Part shown: piece after piece, positions 8,421 through 17,803 of the stretch | How the letters are laid out: the number at the start of each line of letters is the position of its first letter | Position numbering within the stretch: position 1 is the stretch's first letter | Assembly: GCF_045984285.3 (NCBI RefSeq) | Contig: NZ_JBJQIK030000003.1 | Location: 62,001-126,000 of the forward strand | Direction: 5' to 3' | DNA from: Rugamonas sp045984285 | Lineage (GTDB): Bacteria > Pseudomonadota > Gammaproteobacteria > Burkholderiales > Burkholderiaceae_D | DNA length: 64,000 nt | Translations under genes and position numbers: made by a program | The notes under the pieces: model-generated | The model's database searches: none | The model's input: the letters and a program-made list of their open reading frames with translations, nothing else | What the model was told of the DNA's origin: nothing

Positions 8421-8437
8421 TGCAAGATCACTTTGCA
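8421..8437. promoter_or_regulatory. Possible LysR-type binding site in divergent promoter region
   Basis: TGCAA-GATCACT-TTGCA, an interrupted inverted repeat midway between the divergent starts at 8348 and 8480. LysR-type regulators bind such dyads near their own promoter. The assignment rests only on position and symmetry. Confidence 0.3.
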
Positions 8438-8479
8438 AAAATGCGGATCCGCCAATAGGAAGAATACGGAAAAGAACCA

Positions 8480-9358
8480 ATGGCAAGCGACTTTGACTGG
8501 AACGACATCCCCCTGATACTCTCGCTCGCGCGCACGGGCAGCATGAGCGCAACGGGGCGCGAACTGGGGGTGGACGGCTCCACAATCAGCCGCCGCATCG
8601 CGGCTGCCGAGAAAGCGCTGAACCTGCGCCTCTTCATCCGCGACAACACGCGCTACCAGCTCACCGGGGCAGGCCAGGTCTTCGTGGAATACGGCGAGGC
8701 GGTGTATGGCAATGTGCAAAGCATGCTGCTGGCCTCCACGCAGGAAGCGGAGACCATTGCAGGCACGGTGCGCATCAATTCCATCGACTTCCTGTTCGAC
8801 CACTGGCTGGTGCACCACGTGCCTGCGCTGCATGCCGAGCATCCCGAGCTGGAGCTGCAGATGCTGGCCGACAACCAGAACGTGTCCTTCACGCGGCGCG
8901 AAGCCGACTTCGCGCTGCGCCTTGCCCAGCCCGCCGATGATGCGGCGCTGGTGATGCGCAAGCTGGGCGATATCGGCTGGGCCGTCTTTTCCGCCCCGGT
9001 GTTCGCGGATACGCCGCGCGAGCGCTGGGGCGCCCAGCCCTGGATTGCGTATGAGGAAACGCTGGCCCACATTCCCGAGATGCGCTGGCTGGCGCGCCTT
9101 GAGCCCCGGCCGCGCATCGCGCTGCGGGTCAACAGCCTGAGCACGATGGTGCAGGCCTGCCGCGCGGGCGCGGGCATGGCCTTGCTTCCCTGCATCATGG
9201 CCGAGGAGGCCGGCCTGCAGCGCCTCAGCGGCGCCGAGGTCTGCCGCGAACTCTGGCTGCTCAGCCACCGCGATGCGGGCAATATCGGCCGCTTCAAGAC
9301 CGTGGCCTCATGGCTCACCCAGCTCTACCAGGAAAACCGCCACAAACTCTGTTCCTGA
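8480..9358 (+). CDS. LysR-family transcriptional regulator
   Basis: A 292-residue protein. The N-terminal winged helix-turn-helix spans about residues 7-65 (LILSLARTGSMSATGRELGV, then GSTISRRIAAAEKALNLRLF), followed by the periplasmic-binding-like effector domain. The variant DWNDIPLILSLARTGS, in place of the common MDLxxLxxFxxVAExGS, is seen in a subgroup of betaproteobacterial LysR proteins. It is divergent from the two hydrolase genes with 131 bases between, so it probably controls them and itself. The inducer is unknown. Confidence 0.9.
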   Translation: MASDFDWNDIPLILSLARTGSMSATGRELGVDGSTISRRIAAAEKALNLRLFIRDNTRYQLTGAGQVFVEYGEAVYGNVQSMLLASTQEAETIAGTVRINSIDFLFDHWLVHHVPALHAEHPELELQMLADNQNVSFTRREADFALRLAQPADDAALVMRKLGDIGWAVFSAPVFADTPRERWGAQPWIAYEETLAHIPEMRWLARLEPRPRIALRVNSLSTMVQACRAGAGMALLPCIMAEEAGLQRLSGAEVCRELWLLSHRDAGNIGRFKTVASWLTQLYQENRHKLCS

Positions 9359-9427
9359 GCCCTGCGATCTGCGGTACAATCGTTTGGAACGACCGTGCTT
9401 TTTTAAGGCGGCAAACGAGGAGACAGC

Positions 9428-10618
9428 ATGGACCTGAATTATTCGGCAGAGGACGAGGCCTTCCGCGCCACGGTGCGCAGCTTCCTGGACCGGCATTTGC
9501 CCGCGGACCTGCAGCAGAAGGTGCGCGCGCACCGCCGCCTGCAGCGCGAAGACTATGTGCGCTGGCATAAGATCGTGGCGCAGCAGGGCTGGGCCGCGCC
9601 CGCGTGGCCGGTGGAATTCGGCGGACCCGGCTGGAGCGCGGTGCAGCGCCATATCTGGGAAGAGGAGTGCGCCCGCGCCGGCACGCCGCCCATCCTGCCC
9701 TTCGGCGTGAATATGGTGGCGCCGGTCATCATGGCCTTCGGTAACGAGGCGCAGAAGGCGCACTACCTGCCGCGCATCCTGAATTGCGACGACTGGTGGT
9801 GCCAGGGCTATTCCGAGCCGGGCGCCGGGTCCGACCTCGCTTCGCTGAAGACCAGCGCCGTACGCGATGGCGATCACTACATCGTCAACGGCCAGAAAAC
9901 CTGGACCACGCTGGGCCAGCATGCGGACATGATCTTCTGCCTGGTGCGCACCGACCCGAATGTGCGCAAACAGGAGGGCATCTCTTTCCTGCTGATCGAC
10001 ATGAAAACGCCAGGCATCACGGTGCGCCCCATCATCATGCTCGACGAAGACCATGAGGTGAACGAAGTCTTCTTCGACAATGTGCGCGTGCCGGTGGAGA
10101 ACCTGATCGGCAAGGAGAACAAGGGCTGGACCTACGCCAAGTACCTGCTGGGCCACGAACGCACCGGCATCGCCGCCGTGGGCCGCTCGAAGCGCGAGCT
10201 GCTGTTCCTGAAGAAGCTGGCGCTGCAGCAGCAGAAGGACGGCAAGCCGCTGCTGGACGATCCGGCCTATGCCGCCAAGGTGGCGAACCTTGAAATCGAG
10301 CTGATGGCGCTGGAGGTCACGGTGCTGCGCACCATCGCGCAGGAGGAGCACGCGCCCGGCCCGCAGGCTTCGCTGCTGAAGGTGCGCGGTTCCGAGATCC
10401 AGCAGATGCTGACGGAGCTGATGCTGGAAGCGCTCGGCCCTGCGGCCCTGCCGTTCGACGCGCCATACCTGGAAGGCGAGACCGAACATGCTGCGGGCGG
10501 CGACAACGACGCCGCGCCGCTGGCGGGCTACTACTTCAACTTCCGCAAGACCTCCATCTACGGCGGGTCGAACGAAATCCAGAAGAACATCATCACCCAG
10601 ATGATTCTGGGCCTGTAA
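9428..10618 (+). CDS. Acyl-CoA dehydrogenase, large-subunit type (PimC-like)
   Basis: A 396-residue FAD enzyme that would introduce the alpha-beta double bond into an acyl-CoA. The acyl-CoA dehydrogenase domains are in order: helical N-terminus (1-125), beta-domain with QGYSEPGAGSDLASL (about 128-145) and GQKTWTT, then the C-terminal helical bundle. The usual C-terminal catalytic Glu (YEG) is replaced by Gly in YGGSNEIQKNII. The Glu in YLLGHERTG aligns by context with the alternative base used by isovaleryl- and long-chain enzymes, so activity is still expected. An insertion around GETEHAAGGDNDAA (about 353-366) is typical of the pimeloyl-CoA dehydrogenase large subunit. GAGGAG precedes the ATG. 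The stop is 9 bases before the next gene. Confidence 0.9.
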   Translation: MDLNYSAEDEAFRATVRSFLDRHLPADLQQKVRAHRRLQREDYVRWHKIVAQQGWAAPAWPVEFGGPGWSAVQRHIWEEECARAGTPPILPFGVNMVAPVIMAFGNEAQKAHYLPRILNCDDWWCQGYSEPGAGSDLASLKTSAVRDGDHYIVNGQKTWTTLGQHADMIFCLVRTDPNVRKQEGISFLLIDMKTPGITVRPIIMLDEDHEVNEVFFDNVRVPVENLIGKENKGWTYAKYLLGHERTGIAAVGRSKRELLFLKKLALQQQKDGKPLLDDPAYAAKVANLEIELMALEVTVLRTIAQEEHAPGPQASLLKVRGSEIQQMLTELMLEALGPAALPFDAPYLEGETEHAAGGDNDAAPLAGYYFNFRKTSIYGGSNEIQKNIITQMILGL

Positions 10619-10627
10619 GGAGGCAGC

Positions 10628-11758
10628 ATGGACTTTCAATTCAAGGAAGAGCAGCAGCAGTTCGCGGACGCGCTGCGCCGCTGGGTGGACAAGGACTACT
10701 CCTTCGAAGCACGCCGCAAGATCATCCATTCCGAATCCGGCGTGTCCGATGCCGCGTGGCAGACCCTGGTGGAGCTGGGCATGACGGCACTGCCGGTGCC
10801 GGAAGCGCAGGGCGGCTTCAATGGCACGGCGGTCGATATGCTGGCCGTGATGCAGGAGCTGGGACGCGGGCTGGTGGTGGAGCCGTATTTCGCCACGGTG
10901 CTGGGCGCGCACTACCTGCAGCTGGCCGGCGGGCAGGAAGCCTTGCTGGAGCAGGTCGCCGCCGGCGAGGCAAAGCTGGCCTGCGCTTTCGGCGAGCAGC
11001 ATTCACGCCATGCGCTGAACGATATCGCCGTGAAGGCAACCGGCAGCGGCGGCGACTTCGCGCTGAGCGGCGTCAAGACCGTGGTGCTGCATGGCGGCCA
11101 GGCCGATGCCTTCATCGTATCGGCGCGCACTGCCGGCGGCCAGCGCGATACCGATGGCATTTCGCTGTTCCTGGTGGATGCCGGTACTTCCGGCCTGGTG
11201 GTGCATGATTACCGCACGATCGACGGCCAGCGCGCCGCCAATATCACCTTCGACCATGCTCCCGCCACGCTGCTGGGCGCCGAGGGGCAAGGCTGGCCGC
11301 TGCTGGAGGCGGGAGCGGATTACGGCGCCGCGCTGCTATGCGCGGAAGCGCTGGGGGCGATGGATGCCATTTTTGCCGCCACGCTGGACTACCTGAAAAC
11401 GCGCCAGCAGTTCGGCGCGCCGATCGGCCGCTTCCAGGCGCTGCAGCACCGCATGGCCGATATGTTCATCCACCTGGAGCAGGCGCGTTCGATGGCGATG
11501 CTGGCCGCCGTCAAGGTGGCTTCGCCGGATGCGGAGGAGCGCCGCCGCGTCGTGTCCGCGGCCAAGGTGCGTATCGGGCAGGCCGCGACCTTCATCGGCC
11601 AGCAGGCGGTGCAGCTGCACGGGGGCATGGGGGTGACGGACGAGCTGCCTGCCGCCCACTACTTCAAGCGCCTGACGATGATAGCTGTCACGCTGGGCGA
11701 TGTGCAGCATCACCTGGAGCGCTTCGCGGCGCAGCCGGGATTCCGCGACGCTGCCTGA
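10628..11758 (+). CDS. Acyl-CoA dehydrogenase, small-subunit type (PimD-like)
   Basis: A 376-residue acyl-CoA dehydrogenase homologue with the opening MDFQFKEEQQQFADALRRWV. AAGGAGG directly precedes the ATG, so it is co-expressed with the preceding gene. The C-terminal domain keeps QFGAPIGRFQALQHRMADM and QLHGGMGVTDE, where the canonical catalytic Glu segment is again absent. Pairs of unequal acyl-CoA dehydrogenase genes such as pimC/pimD and the steroid-degrading ChsE1/ChsE2 form heteromers in which only one subunit supplies the catalytic base; the same is inferred here. Substrate is not deducible; a dicarboxylyl- or branched acyl-CoA is likely. Confidence 0.88.
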   Translation: MDFQFKEEQQQFADALRRWVDKDYSFEARRKIIHSESGVSDAAWQTLVELGMTALPVPEAQGGFNGTAVDMLAVMQELGRGLVVEPYFATVLGAHYLQLAGGQEALLEQVAAGEAKLACAFGEQHSRHALNDIAVKATGSGGDFALSGVKTVVLHGGQADAFIVSARTAGGQRDTDGISLFLVDAGTSGLVVHDYRTIDGQRAANITFDHAPATLLGAEGQGWPLLEAGADYGAALLCAEALGAMDAIFAATLDYLKTRQQFGAPIGRFQALQHRMADMFIHLEQARSMAMLAAVKVASPDAEERRRVVSAAKVRIGQAATFIGQQAVQLHGGMGVTDELPAAHYFKRLTMIAVTLGDVQHHLERFAAQPGFRDAA

Positions 11759-11775
11759 GGCAGCGCTTCAGGCAG
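11751..11775. terminator. Stop-to-stop hairpin between convergent genes
   Basis: CTGCCTGA (11751-11758), 9-base loop, TCAGGCAG (11768-11775): a perfect 8-bp stem whose arms are the final codons of the convergent acyl-CoA dehydrogenase and diguanylate cyclase genes. There is no T run on either side, so intrinsic termination is doubtful. Confidence 0.4.
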
Positions 11776-12691
11776 GCGCCGCCAGCTTGTAGCGGCTCCT
11801 GCCGCTCTCCTTCGCTTCGTAGAGCAGGGTGTCGGCAACGCGCACCAGCTGGTCCGGCGAGCTGGCCTCGCCGGGCAGCATGCTCACCACGCCCATGCTG
11901 ATCGTGACCTGGTTGCTGGTCGGGGAATTGCGGTGCGGGATGGACAGCGCCGCCACTTCCTCCTGCAGGCGGCGCGCCACTACTTCGGCGCCTGCGATGT
12001 CCTCCTCCGGCAGCAGCACCACAAACTCTTCGCCGCCGTAGCGCGCCAGCATGTCCTGCGGGCGCAATATGCAGCGCTTCATGGCGGCGGCCACCTGCTG
12101 CAGGCAGGTATCGCCGGCCTGGTGGCCGTAGCTGTCGTTGTACAGCTTGAAGTGGTCGATATCGATCAGGATCATCGCCAGCGGCGTGCCGGAACGCAGG
12201 CAGCGCCGCCATTCGCTTTGCAGCGTATCGCTGAAGCTGCGGCGGTTGGAGACGCCGGTGAGCGCGTCGGTCAACGACAGCTCGCGCATCGCATCGGCCT
12301 GGCGTTTAATGGTGAGCTGGGTGCGCACGCGGGCCTTCACCACCGCCACGTTGAAGGGCTTGGCGATGAAGTCCATGGCCCCGGCTTCCAGTGCGCGTGT
12401 TTCGTCTTCCGGGTTCGACAGGGTGGTGACGAAGATGACGGGAATCGAGCGCAGTTCGGCCGAGGCGCGCAGCGCGGCGCAGACCTCGAAACCGTCCATG
12501 CCGGGCATGATGGCGTCCAGCAGGATCAGGTCGGGCCGCTGGGTGCGCGCGATCTCCAGCGCTTTTTCGCCATCCAGCGCAAACAGGACGTCATGCTCCT
12601 CGCCCAGCACATGGTGCAGGATCTGGATGTTCTCCATCGCGTCATCGACGATCAGGATGCGGCCGTGCGCGGCCAGGTCGGTCCAACTCAT
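11768..12691 (-). CDS. Response regulator with GGDEF output: diguanylate cyclase
   Basis: A 307-residue protein. The receiver domain (about 10-125) has the acidic pair in IVDDAM, the phosphoacceptor Asp59 in LLDAIMPG and the conserved Lys in AKPFN. The GGDEF domain (about 140-300) has the active-site signature GGEEF at 219-223. RPQD at 210-213 matches the RxxD inhibitory site, so product feedback by c-di-GMP is expected. It makes c-di-GMP from two GTP when phosphorylated. Its ATG overlaps the stop of the hybrid kinase (ATGA at 12688-12691), implying translational coupling and a kinase-regulator pair. Confidence 0.95.
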   Translation of the reverse strand: MSWTDLAAHGRILIVDDAMENIQILHHVLGEEHDVLFALDGEKALEIARTQRPDLILLDAIMPGMDGFEVCAALRASAELRSIPVIFVTTLSNPEDETRALEAGAMDFIAKPFNVAVVKARVRTQLTIKRQADAMRELSLTDALTGVSNRRSFSDTLQSEWRRCLRSGTPLAMILIDIDHFKLYNDSYGHQAGDTCLQQVAAAMKRCILRPQDMLARYGGEEFVVLLPEEDIAGAEVVARRLQEEVAALSIPHRNSPTSNQVTISMGVVSMLPGEASSPDQLVRVADTLLYEAKESGRSRYKLAAPA

Positions 12692-15600
12692 GCGGTATCC
12701 ATTCGTTTCAGCAGCGTCGCCACCATTTGTTCGGCGGCCGCAAAGTCCAGCGTTTCGATGGCGCGGGACAGGGCGGGCAAGGCCACGGCTCCCTGTTCCT
12801 CAAGGGCCGGACGCAACGCCTGGTAGCTGGACAGCGCTCTCAAATTGTTATTTCGAAGCAAGGATACCAGCTCCTCCAGGCCCTGCACCAGATTCATGCG
12901 TTCGGTCCCGGCCGGGGCAGGGGCGGGCTGCACCGGCAGGGGCAGGGTGCGCGCGGCTTCCGTCACCACGCCGATGGCCTGTTCCAGGGCCGGCAGCAGC
13001 ATGGCCAGGCTGGCTTCGTCGCGTTCGTGCAGGGCCGCTTCGGCCCGTGTCGCCAGCCGCGCCACGTCCACCGCGCCGAGATTGGCCGCCACGCCGCGCA
13101 GGCGGTGCAGCGTGAGGGCGGCCTGTTCACGGCCCTGGTTCGCCAGCTGGGCCCTGACCTCGGCGACAGCGCCGCCCTGTGAGTTCTCGAAGCGTTTCAA
13201 CAGGCCGACAAAGGCCGGGTAGTTGCCGGCCATGCGGTTCAACGCGGTATCGAGGTCGATGCCCGGCACCTTGTCCGGGCGTCCCGAGCTGTCGCGGGCG
13301 GCCGGCGGCGCGGCGCCTGCCGCAATACCGGGCACCAGGCGGGTGAGGGTGGCGATCAGCGTTTCCACGTCGATCGGTTTGGCGATGTGTTCATCCACAC
13401 CGGCTTCCAGCGCGCGTTCGCGGTCTTCCTGCATGGCGTTGGCGGTCATGGCCACAATGGGCAGGCGCACCAGGCCCAGGGCACGGATGGCCGCGGTAGC
13501 CTCGAAACCGTTCATCACCGGCATCTGCAGGTCCATCAGCACCGCATCGCAGCGGGCCGGGTGCTCGGTGAGCATGTCAACGGCGATCTTGCCGTTGGCC
13601 GCGATCTCTACCCGGGCGCCGGCGTGCAGCAGGATGTATTGCGCCATCTCCTGGTTGATCTCATTGTCCTCCACCAGCAGCACGCGCAGGCCTGGCAGGC
13701 GGCCGGACAGGGGCGTATGCTGCTGCAGCTCGCCGGGCGCGCGGTGGCCGCTGCGCGCGCCGCGGATCGCCTTGCAGAGCCCTGCGGGCGTCCACGGCTT
13801 GGCCAGCACATCGCCGATATCGAGACCCTCCGCCAGCTGCAGCAGGTCTTCGCTGGCGGTTTCGGAGGCGGTGACGACGACTGGCGGGAAGACCCCCTGG
13901 TATTCGGCGCGGGCCTGGGTCAGCGTGCTCACGCCGTCCAGCCCGGGCATGGCGCTGTCGATGACCAGCAGGTCCAGCCGCTGGCCCGCATGCGCCAGCT
14001 GGCGCAGCTGGGCCAGTGCGCCGGCGCCGTCCGTGGCCGTGTACATCTGCCATTGCCATGCGCTGCCCGCCGTCGTCATGGCCTGCAGCGCGCTCGGGTT
14101 ATCGTCCACCACCAGCACGCACAGGCGGCGCAGGTCGTCGCCGATGGCGCGTTCCGGCTCGGTATCGGGCGCCGGGCGCAGCGGCACCGTCAGGCAGAAG
14201 GTGGAACCCTTGCCCGGCCTGCTGTCGACCGTGATTTCGCCTTCCATCAGGCCGGCCAGGCGGCGGCTGATGGACAGGCCAAGCCCGGCGCCGCCGTAAC
14301 GGCGGCTGGTGCTGTTGTCGCCCTGGGTGAAGGCTTCGAACATGCGCTCCTGCTGCTCGGCCGTGATGCCGATGCCGGTGTCGCGCACGCTGAACGAGAG
14401 CCACAGGCGTTCTGGCTCGGCGCGCGCCAGCCGCACCGTGAGCACCACCTCGCCGCTGGCCGTGAATTTGATGGCGTTGCTCAGCAGGTTGACCAGGATC
14501 TGCTGCAGGCGCATGGCGTCGCCTTCCAGCTCGGGCGGCAGCAGCGGGTCGATATCGAACACCGGTTCGATACCCTTGTCCCAGGCGGCGCCCGCCGTCA
14601 GCACGGCGGTGCTGGCCAGGATGTGGTCGAGGCGGAAGGTGTTGATCTCGAGCTGCAGCTGGCCCGCTTCGATGCGCGAGAACACCAGCACGTCATTCAC
14701 CACGCCCAGCAGGGCCTGGGTGGCGAGCTGGATGCGCGACACATAGCTGCGTTCGCGCCGCTCCAGCGGCGCTTCCTCCAGCAGGCGCGCAAGGCCGATG
14801 ATGGCGTTCATCGGCGTGCGGATCTCATGGCTCATATTGGCCACGAACTCGCTCTTGGCGCGGCTGGCGGCGGCGGCCCGCAATTCGCTGCGCTTGATCT
14901 CCGTGACGTCCGACGCCAGCATGAAGAAGCCGCGCACCCGGCCACGCTCGTCCAGGTCCGGCAGGTAGTTTACCCACAGGTACAGCGTATCGCCGTCCGG
15001 TCCCAGCACCTCGCGTGCGAAGTTCTGCGGGGCCCCTTTCAGCACCGCCTCCACCCTTGGCCGCAATTGTTCCATCAGCTCCGCATCCATCAGCGCATGG
15101 GCCGGGGCGCCGATGGCTTTTTCCGGCGTGCTGCCAAGCCAGGCGAGGAAGAACTTATTCGCGAAGTGGCAGACCAGCTCCCTGTCCCAGTAGGCCACCA
15201 TGCCGGGCAGGTTGTCCGTTACCGTGCGCAGGAACGCATTGCTGCGGGCCAGCTGCAGCGAGGCGTTGCGCAGCGCGTCGTCGGCACGGCGGCGCTCCGT
15301 GATGTCGATCGCCATGCCCAGCACATGGCTGAGCTTACCGCTCTCGTCGCGCAGCGCGACCTTGCGCGTGCTGAGGATATGCGTGGCGCCGTCGGCGCTG
15401 GTGAGCTCTTCGTCCGCCAGCTCCTGCAGCTCGCCGGAGTCGAGGGCGGCCCGGTCGCCGGCCGAGAAACGCTCCGCTTCAGCGGGCGGGAACAGCTCGA
15501 AGTCGTTCTTGCCCAGCATGTCGCCGCGCGGACGCCCCATCAGGCGTTCGAATTCTCGGTTCAGCATTTCATAGCGCAGGTCGGCCGCGCGCTTCACGAA

Positions 15601-17178
15601 GATCAGCGCGGGCATGTGCTCCACCACCGAGCGGAACATCTGGCGCGACTGGCGCAGCGCAGCCTCGGTCTGCTTCTGCGCCGTCACGTCCAGCAGCAGG
15701 CCGGTAATGCCGACCAGCCGGCCATCGGCGGCAAATACGGGGTAGTAGCCGGTGAGGTAGTGATTCACGCGGCCTGGCCAGGCGGGCGAGGCGCCGCTCA
15801 GCGGCACGTCCACGATGGGCTGGCCGGTGCGCAGCACCTGTTCGTAGGCCAGGCGCACATCATGCCGCACCTTGTCGTCGGGGATCAGCTCACCGAAGCT
15901 GCGGCCGATATGGGCGCTGACCGGCGCCGCGTTCACGGCGGCCAGGTATTCATTGATCATCACCACCCGCAGTTCGGGATCGACGAAGCTCAGGCCGACC
16001 GGCGCGGTGGCATACACGTTCTCCAGCAGGGCCTTGGAGTCGGCCAGCTGGGCGGTGCGTTCGGCTACCAGCGATTCCAGTTCGTTGCGGTGGCGCATGA
16101 TGTCCACCTCCACCTGGCGCAGGGCCTGGGCCACCTCATGCGCTTCGCGCACACTCATGTCCTCCAGAACAATTGGCGTGCCCGCGGCCAGCGCGCGCGC
16201 CGGCCCGATCAGGGCCTGCACCGAGCGCCCGATACTGCCGCCCACCGACCAGGCCAGCAGGAAGCCCGCGCCGAGCAGGATCAGGATGCCGGCCGAGATC
16301 AGGGAGGTGAACTTCTTCAGGTCGCTGACCAGGTCCGACTCGGGAATGGTGACGACCACGGTCCAGCCGCTGCCCGGCGCGCGGCTGAAGCTGGCGTAGA
16401 CCGGGGTGCCGCCGGCCACCGCCGCGCTCACCGTGCCCTCGTTTTCGGCGCTGATGTGCTGCAGCAGGGCGGGATCGGCCATATTGCCGGCGCCGTCGCC
16501 GTGCGAACGGGCCACGATAGTGCCCCGCGCGTCCAGCAGCATGACCGTTGCCTCGGACGACAGCTTCTGCTCCGCGATAATGTTGCCCAGCGCTTGCGGC
16601 ACGAAGACGATACTCAGCACATATTCGGGCCGGCCCTTGACCGCCACCGGGATGTCATAGGCGAACAGGGGGCGCTTCGTGAGCGATCCGATAAACATGT
16701 CGGACAGGCGCGGCTTGCCGCCTTCCAGCACTTTGCGCAGGCGCTCGGCGTTGGCCGGGTGGGGCAGCGGCTGGCCTTCGGGTATCGATGGATTGACGAG
16801 CTGCTGGCCGTCCGGCGCATGCAGCACGATCTGCTCGGCCGGGAAGCCGGGGCGCAGCTGGGCGGCTGCCTGGGCGCGGAACGCGGCGAAATCGCCGGTC
16901 TGCAGGCTGGGCGAGCCGGCCAGGGCCAGGCCCACGCTTTCGCCAATGCGCAAGTCGCGGTCCACCGCCGCCGCCAGCGCGCGCGACATGCGGCTGCCAT
17001 CCAGGGTGGCCTGCTGGTGCTCCAGGCGGTAGAAATGCAGGATCAGCAGGCCCAGGCCAATCAGGGCAGGCAAGGCGCAGGCAAGCACCAGCAAGGTGAT
17101 TTGCGAGCGTATCGATGGCAGGGGATCCCAGGGTTCGTCCCGCAGCACTTCTCCCTCCGGTGGTGGATGCCGGCTCAT
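12688..17178 (-). CDS. Hybrid sensor histidine kinase: Cache-like, three PAS, HisKA, HATPase, two REC, Hpt
   Basis: A membrane phosphorelay kinase of 1496 residues. Order: membrane segment near 28-48; periplasmic Cache-like sensor about 50-285; second membrane segment near 300-320 and HAMP-like linker; PAS domains near 385-500, 510-630 and 640-760; HisKA with His784 in MSHEIRTP; ATPase with NAIKFT, DTGIGI and GAGLGLSIS; REC1 with Asp1074 in VIDSAMPG; REC2 with Asp1216 in LMDLQMP; and an Hpt domain with His1358 in LHRLRGVAANLG. A TTG start at 17205 is possible; I chose the ATG at 17178, although neither has a good Shine-Dalgarno. It begins 30 bases after the last pilin gene on the same strand and is coupled to the diguanylate cyclase. 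The signal is unknown. Confidence 0.93.
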   Translation of the reverse strand: MSRHPPPEGEVLRDEPWDPLPSIRSQITLLVLACALPALIGLGLLILHFYRLEHQQATLDGSRMSRALAAAVDRDLRIGESVGLALAGSPSLQTGDFAAFRAQAAAQLRPGFPAEQIVLHAPDGQQLVNPSIPEGQPLPHPANAERLRKVLEGGKPRLSDMFIGSLTKRPLFAYDIPVAVKGRPEYVLSIVFVPQALGNIIAEQKLSSEATVMLLDARGTIVARSHGDGAGNMADPALLQHISAENEGTVSAAVAGGTPVYASFSRAPGSGWTVVVTIPESDLVSDLKKFTSLISAGILILLGAGFLLAWSVGGSIGRSVQALIGPARALAAGTPIVLEDMSVREAHEVAQALRQVEVDIMRHRNELESLVAERTAQLADSKALLENVYATAPVGLSFVDPELRVVMINEYLAAVNAAPVSAHIGRSFGELIPDDKVRHDVRLAYEQVLRTGQPIVDVPLSGASPAWPGRVNHYLTGYYPVFAADGRLVGITGLLLDVTAQKQTEAALRQSRQMFRSVVEHMPALIFVKRAADLRYEMLNREFERLMGRPRGDMLGKNDFELFPPAEAERFSAGDRAALDSGELQELADEELTSADGATHILSTRKVALRDESGKLSHVLGMAIDITERRRADDALRNASLQLARSNAFLRTVTDNLPGMVAYWDRELVCHFANKFFLAWLGSTPEKAIGAPAHALMDAELMEQLRPRVEAVLKGAPQNFAREVLGPDGDTLYLWVNYLPDLDERGRVRGFFMLASDVTEIKRSELRAAAASRAKSEFVANMSHEIRTPMNAIIGLARLLEEAPLERRERSYVSRIQLATQALLGVVNDVLVFSRIEAGQLQLEINTFRLDHILASTAVLTAGAAWDKGIEPVFDIDPLLPPELEGDAMRLQQILVNLLSNAIKFTASGEVVLTVRLARAEPERLWLSFSVRDTGIGITAEQQERMFEAFTQGDNSTSRRYGGAGLGLSISRRLAGLMEGEITVDSRPGKGSTFCLTVPLRPAPDTEPERAIGDDLRRLCVLVVDDNPSALQAMTTAGSAWQWQMYTATDGAGALAQLRQLAHAGQRLDLLVIDSAMPGLDGVSTLTQARAEYQGVFPPVVVTASETASEDLLQLAEGLDIGDVLAKPWTPAGLCKAIRGARSGHRAPGELQQHTPLSGRLPGLRVLLVEDNEINQEMAQYILLHAGARVEIAANGKIAVDMLTEHPARCDAVLMDLQMPVMNGFEATAAIRALGLVRLPIVAMTANAMQEDRERALEAGVDEHIAKPIDVETLIATLTRLVPGIAAGAAPPAARDSSGRPDKVPGIDLDTALNRMAGNYPAFVGLLKRFENSQGGAVAEVRAQLANQGREQAALTLHRLRGVAANLGAVDVARLATRAEAALHERDEASLAMLLPALEQAIGVVTEAARTLPLPVQPAPAPAGTERMNLVQGLEELVSLLRNNNLRALSSYQALRPALEEQGAVALPALSRAIETLDFAAAEQMVATLLKRMDTA

Positions 17179-17208
17179 GATAACGCAGGGCAGGCTTTCG
17201 CCCAAGCC

Positions 17209-17760
17209 TCAGAAGAAGATGGCCGTACGGGTGATGATGGTGCCGTTATTCGTATAGGGACCGGTGGCCCGCACCGCACCGCTGTCCGGCTTGCCGTCGT
17301 CCAGCTTCGCATCCAGTTCGGCGGCATAGGTGTCCGGCAGGTTGTCGAAGCGGATGCCGTTGCCGCTGCGGCCGCCCACCGCGTCGTTGAAGATGTAGAC
17401 CGCGCCGCCATGGGCGCTGGTCATGAAGTCGGTGGTGCCGTTGAAGGAACCAGTGATCAGGCCCGCCAGCGCCAGGTGCTGGGGCGCGAGTTGATATTCG
17501 GCAATCTGGCCGTCGCCATTGCCGTTGCCGGTCGCGCCCGGCACATGGGTGGTGGCGAGGGGATCGTCGCCGGGCAGGGCGCGGAAACGGTCCTGGTAGG
17601 CATTGACCGCGGCCTGCAGCGACGTGGCCTGCTGGATCACATTCTTGATCTTGGCGTTGTCGATCAGGCTCTGGCCTTTCAGCACGCCGCCCAGCAGCAG
17701 GCCGATGATGACCAGCACAATGGCAATTTCAACGAGGGTAAAACCCGACTGTCGGGACAT
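17209..17760 (-). CDS. Type II secretion/type IV pilin-like pseudopilin
   Basis: A 183-residue protein. The N-terminus MSRQSGFTLVEIAIVLVIIG is a class III prepilin signal: cleavage after Gly6, N-methylated Phe, Glu at +5, then a 20-residue hydrophobic helix. The exported domain contains GDDPLATTH and a GNGNGDG turn, reminiscent of the calcium-binding loops of GspG-like pseudopilins. It is last of three pilin-like genes of the minus-strand cluster and the most likely major (pseudo)pilin. It lies 43 bases after the preceding gene and 30 bases before the hybrid kinase. No prepilin peptidase gene lies in the window, so processing depends on one elsewhere. Confidence 0.88.
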   Translation of the reverse strand: MSRQSGFTLVEIAIVLVIIGLLLGGVLKGQSLIDNAKIKNVIQQATSLQAAVNAYQDRFRALPGDDPLATTHVPGATGNGNGDGQIAEYQLAPQHLALAGLITGSFNGTTDFMTSAHGGAVYIFNDAVGGRSGNGIRFDNLPDTYAAELDAKLDDGKPDSGAVRATGPYTNNGTIITRTAIFF

Positions 17761-17803
17761 GGATGCTCCTTTATCGCTTTAAAACAATCTTAGCGCAGCG
17801 GCC

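Noticed and set aside
9375..9380. TACAAT as promoter of the acyl-CoA dehydrogenase pair
   Set aside because: No -35 sequence better than chance at 16-18 bases upstream.
13387..17793. Very long open frame (1468 codons) on the plus strand
   Set aside because: It is antisense to the hybrid kinase, whose domains and catalytic residues are all recognisable. The plus-strand product is His/Gln/Arg/Ala-rich with no domain, a usual mirror of high-GC codon bias.
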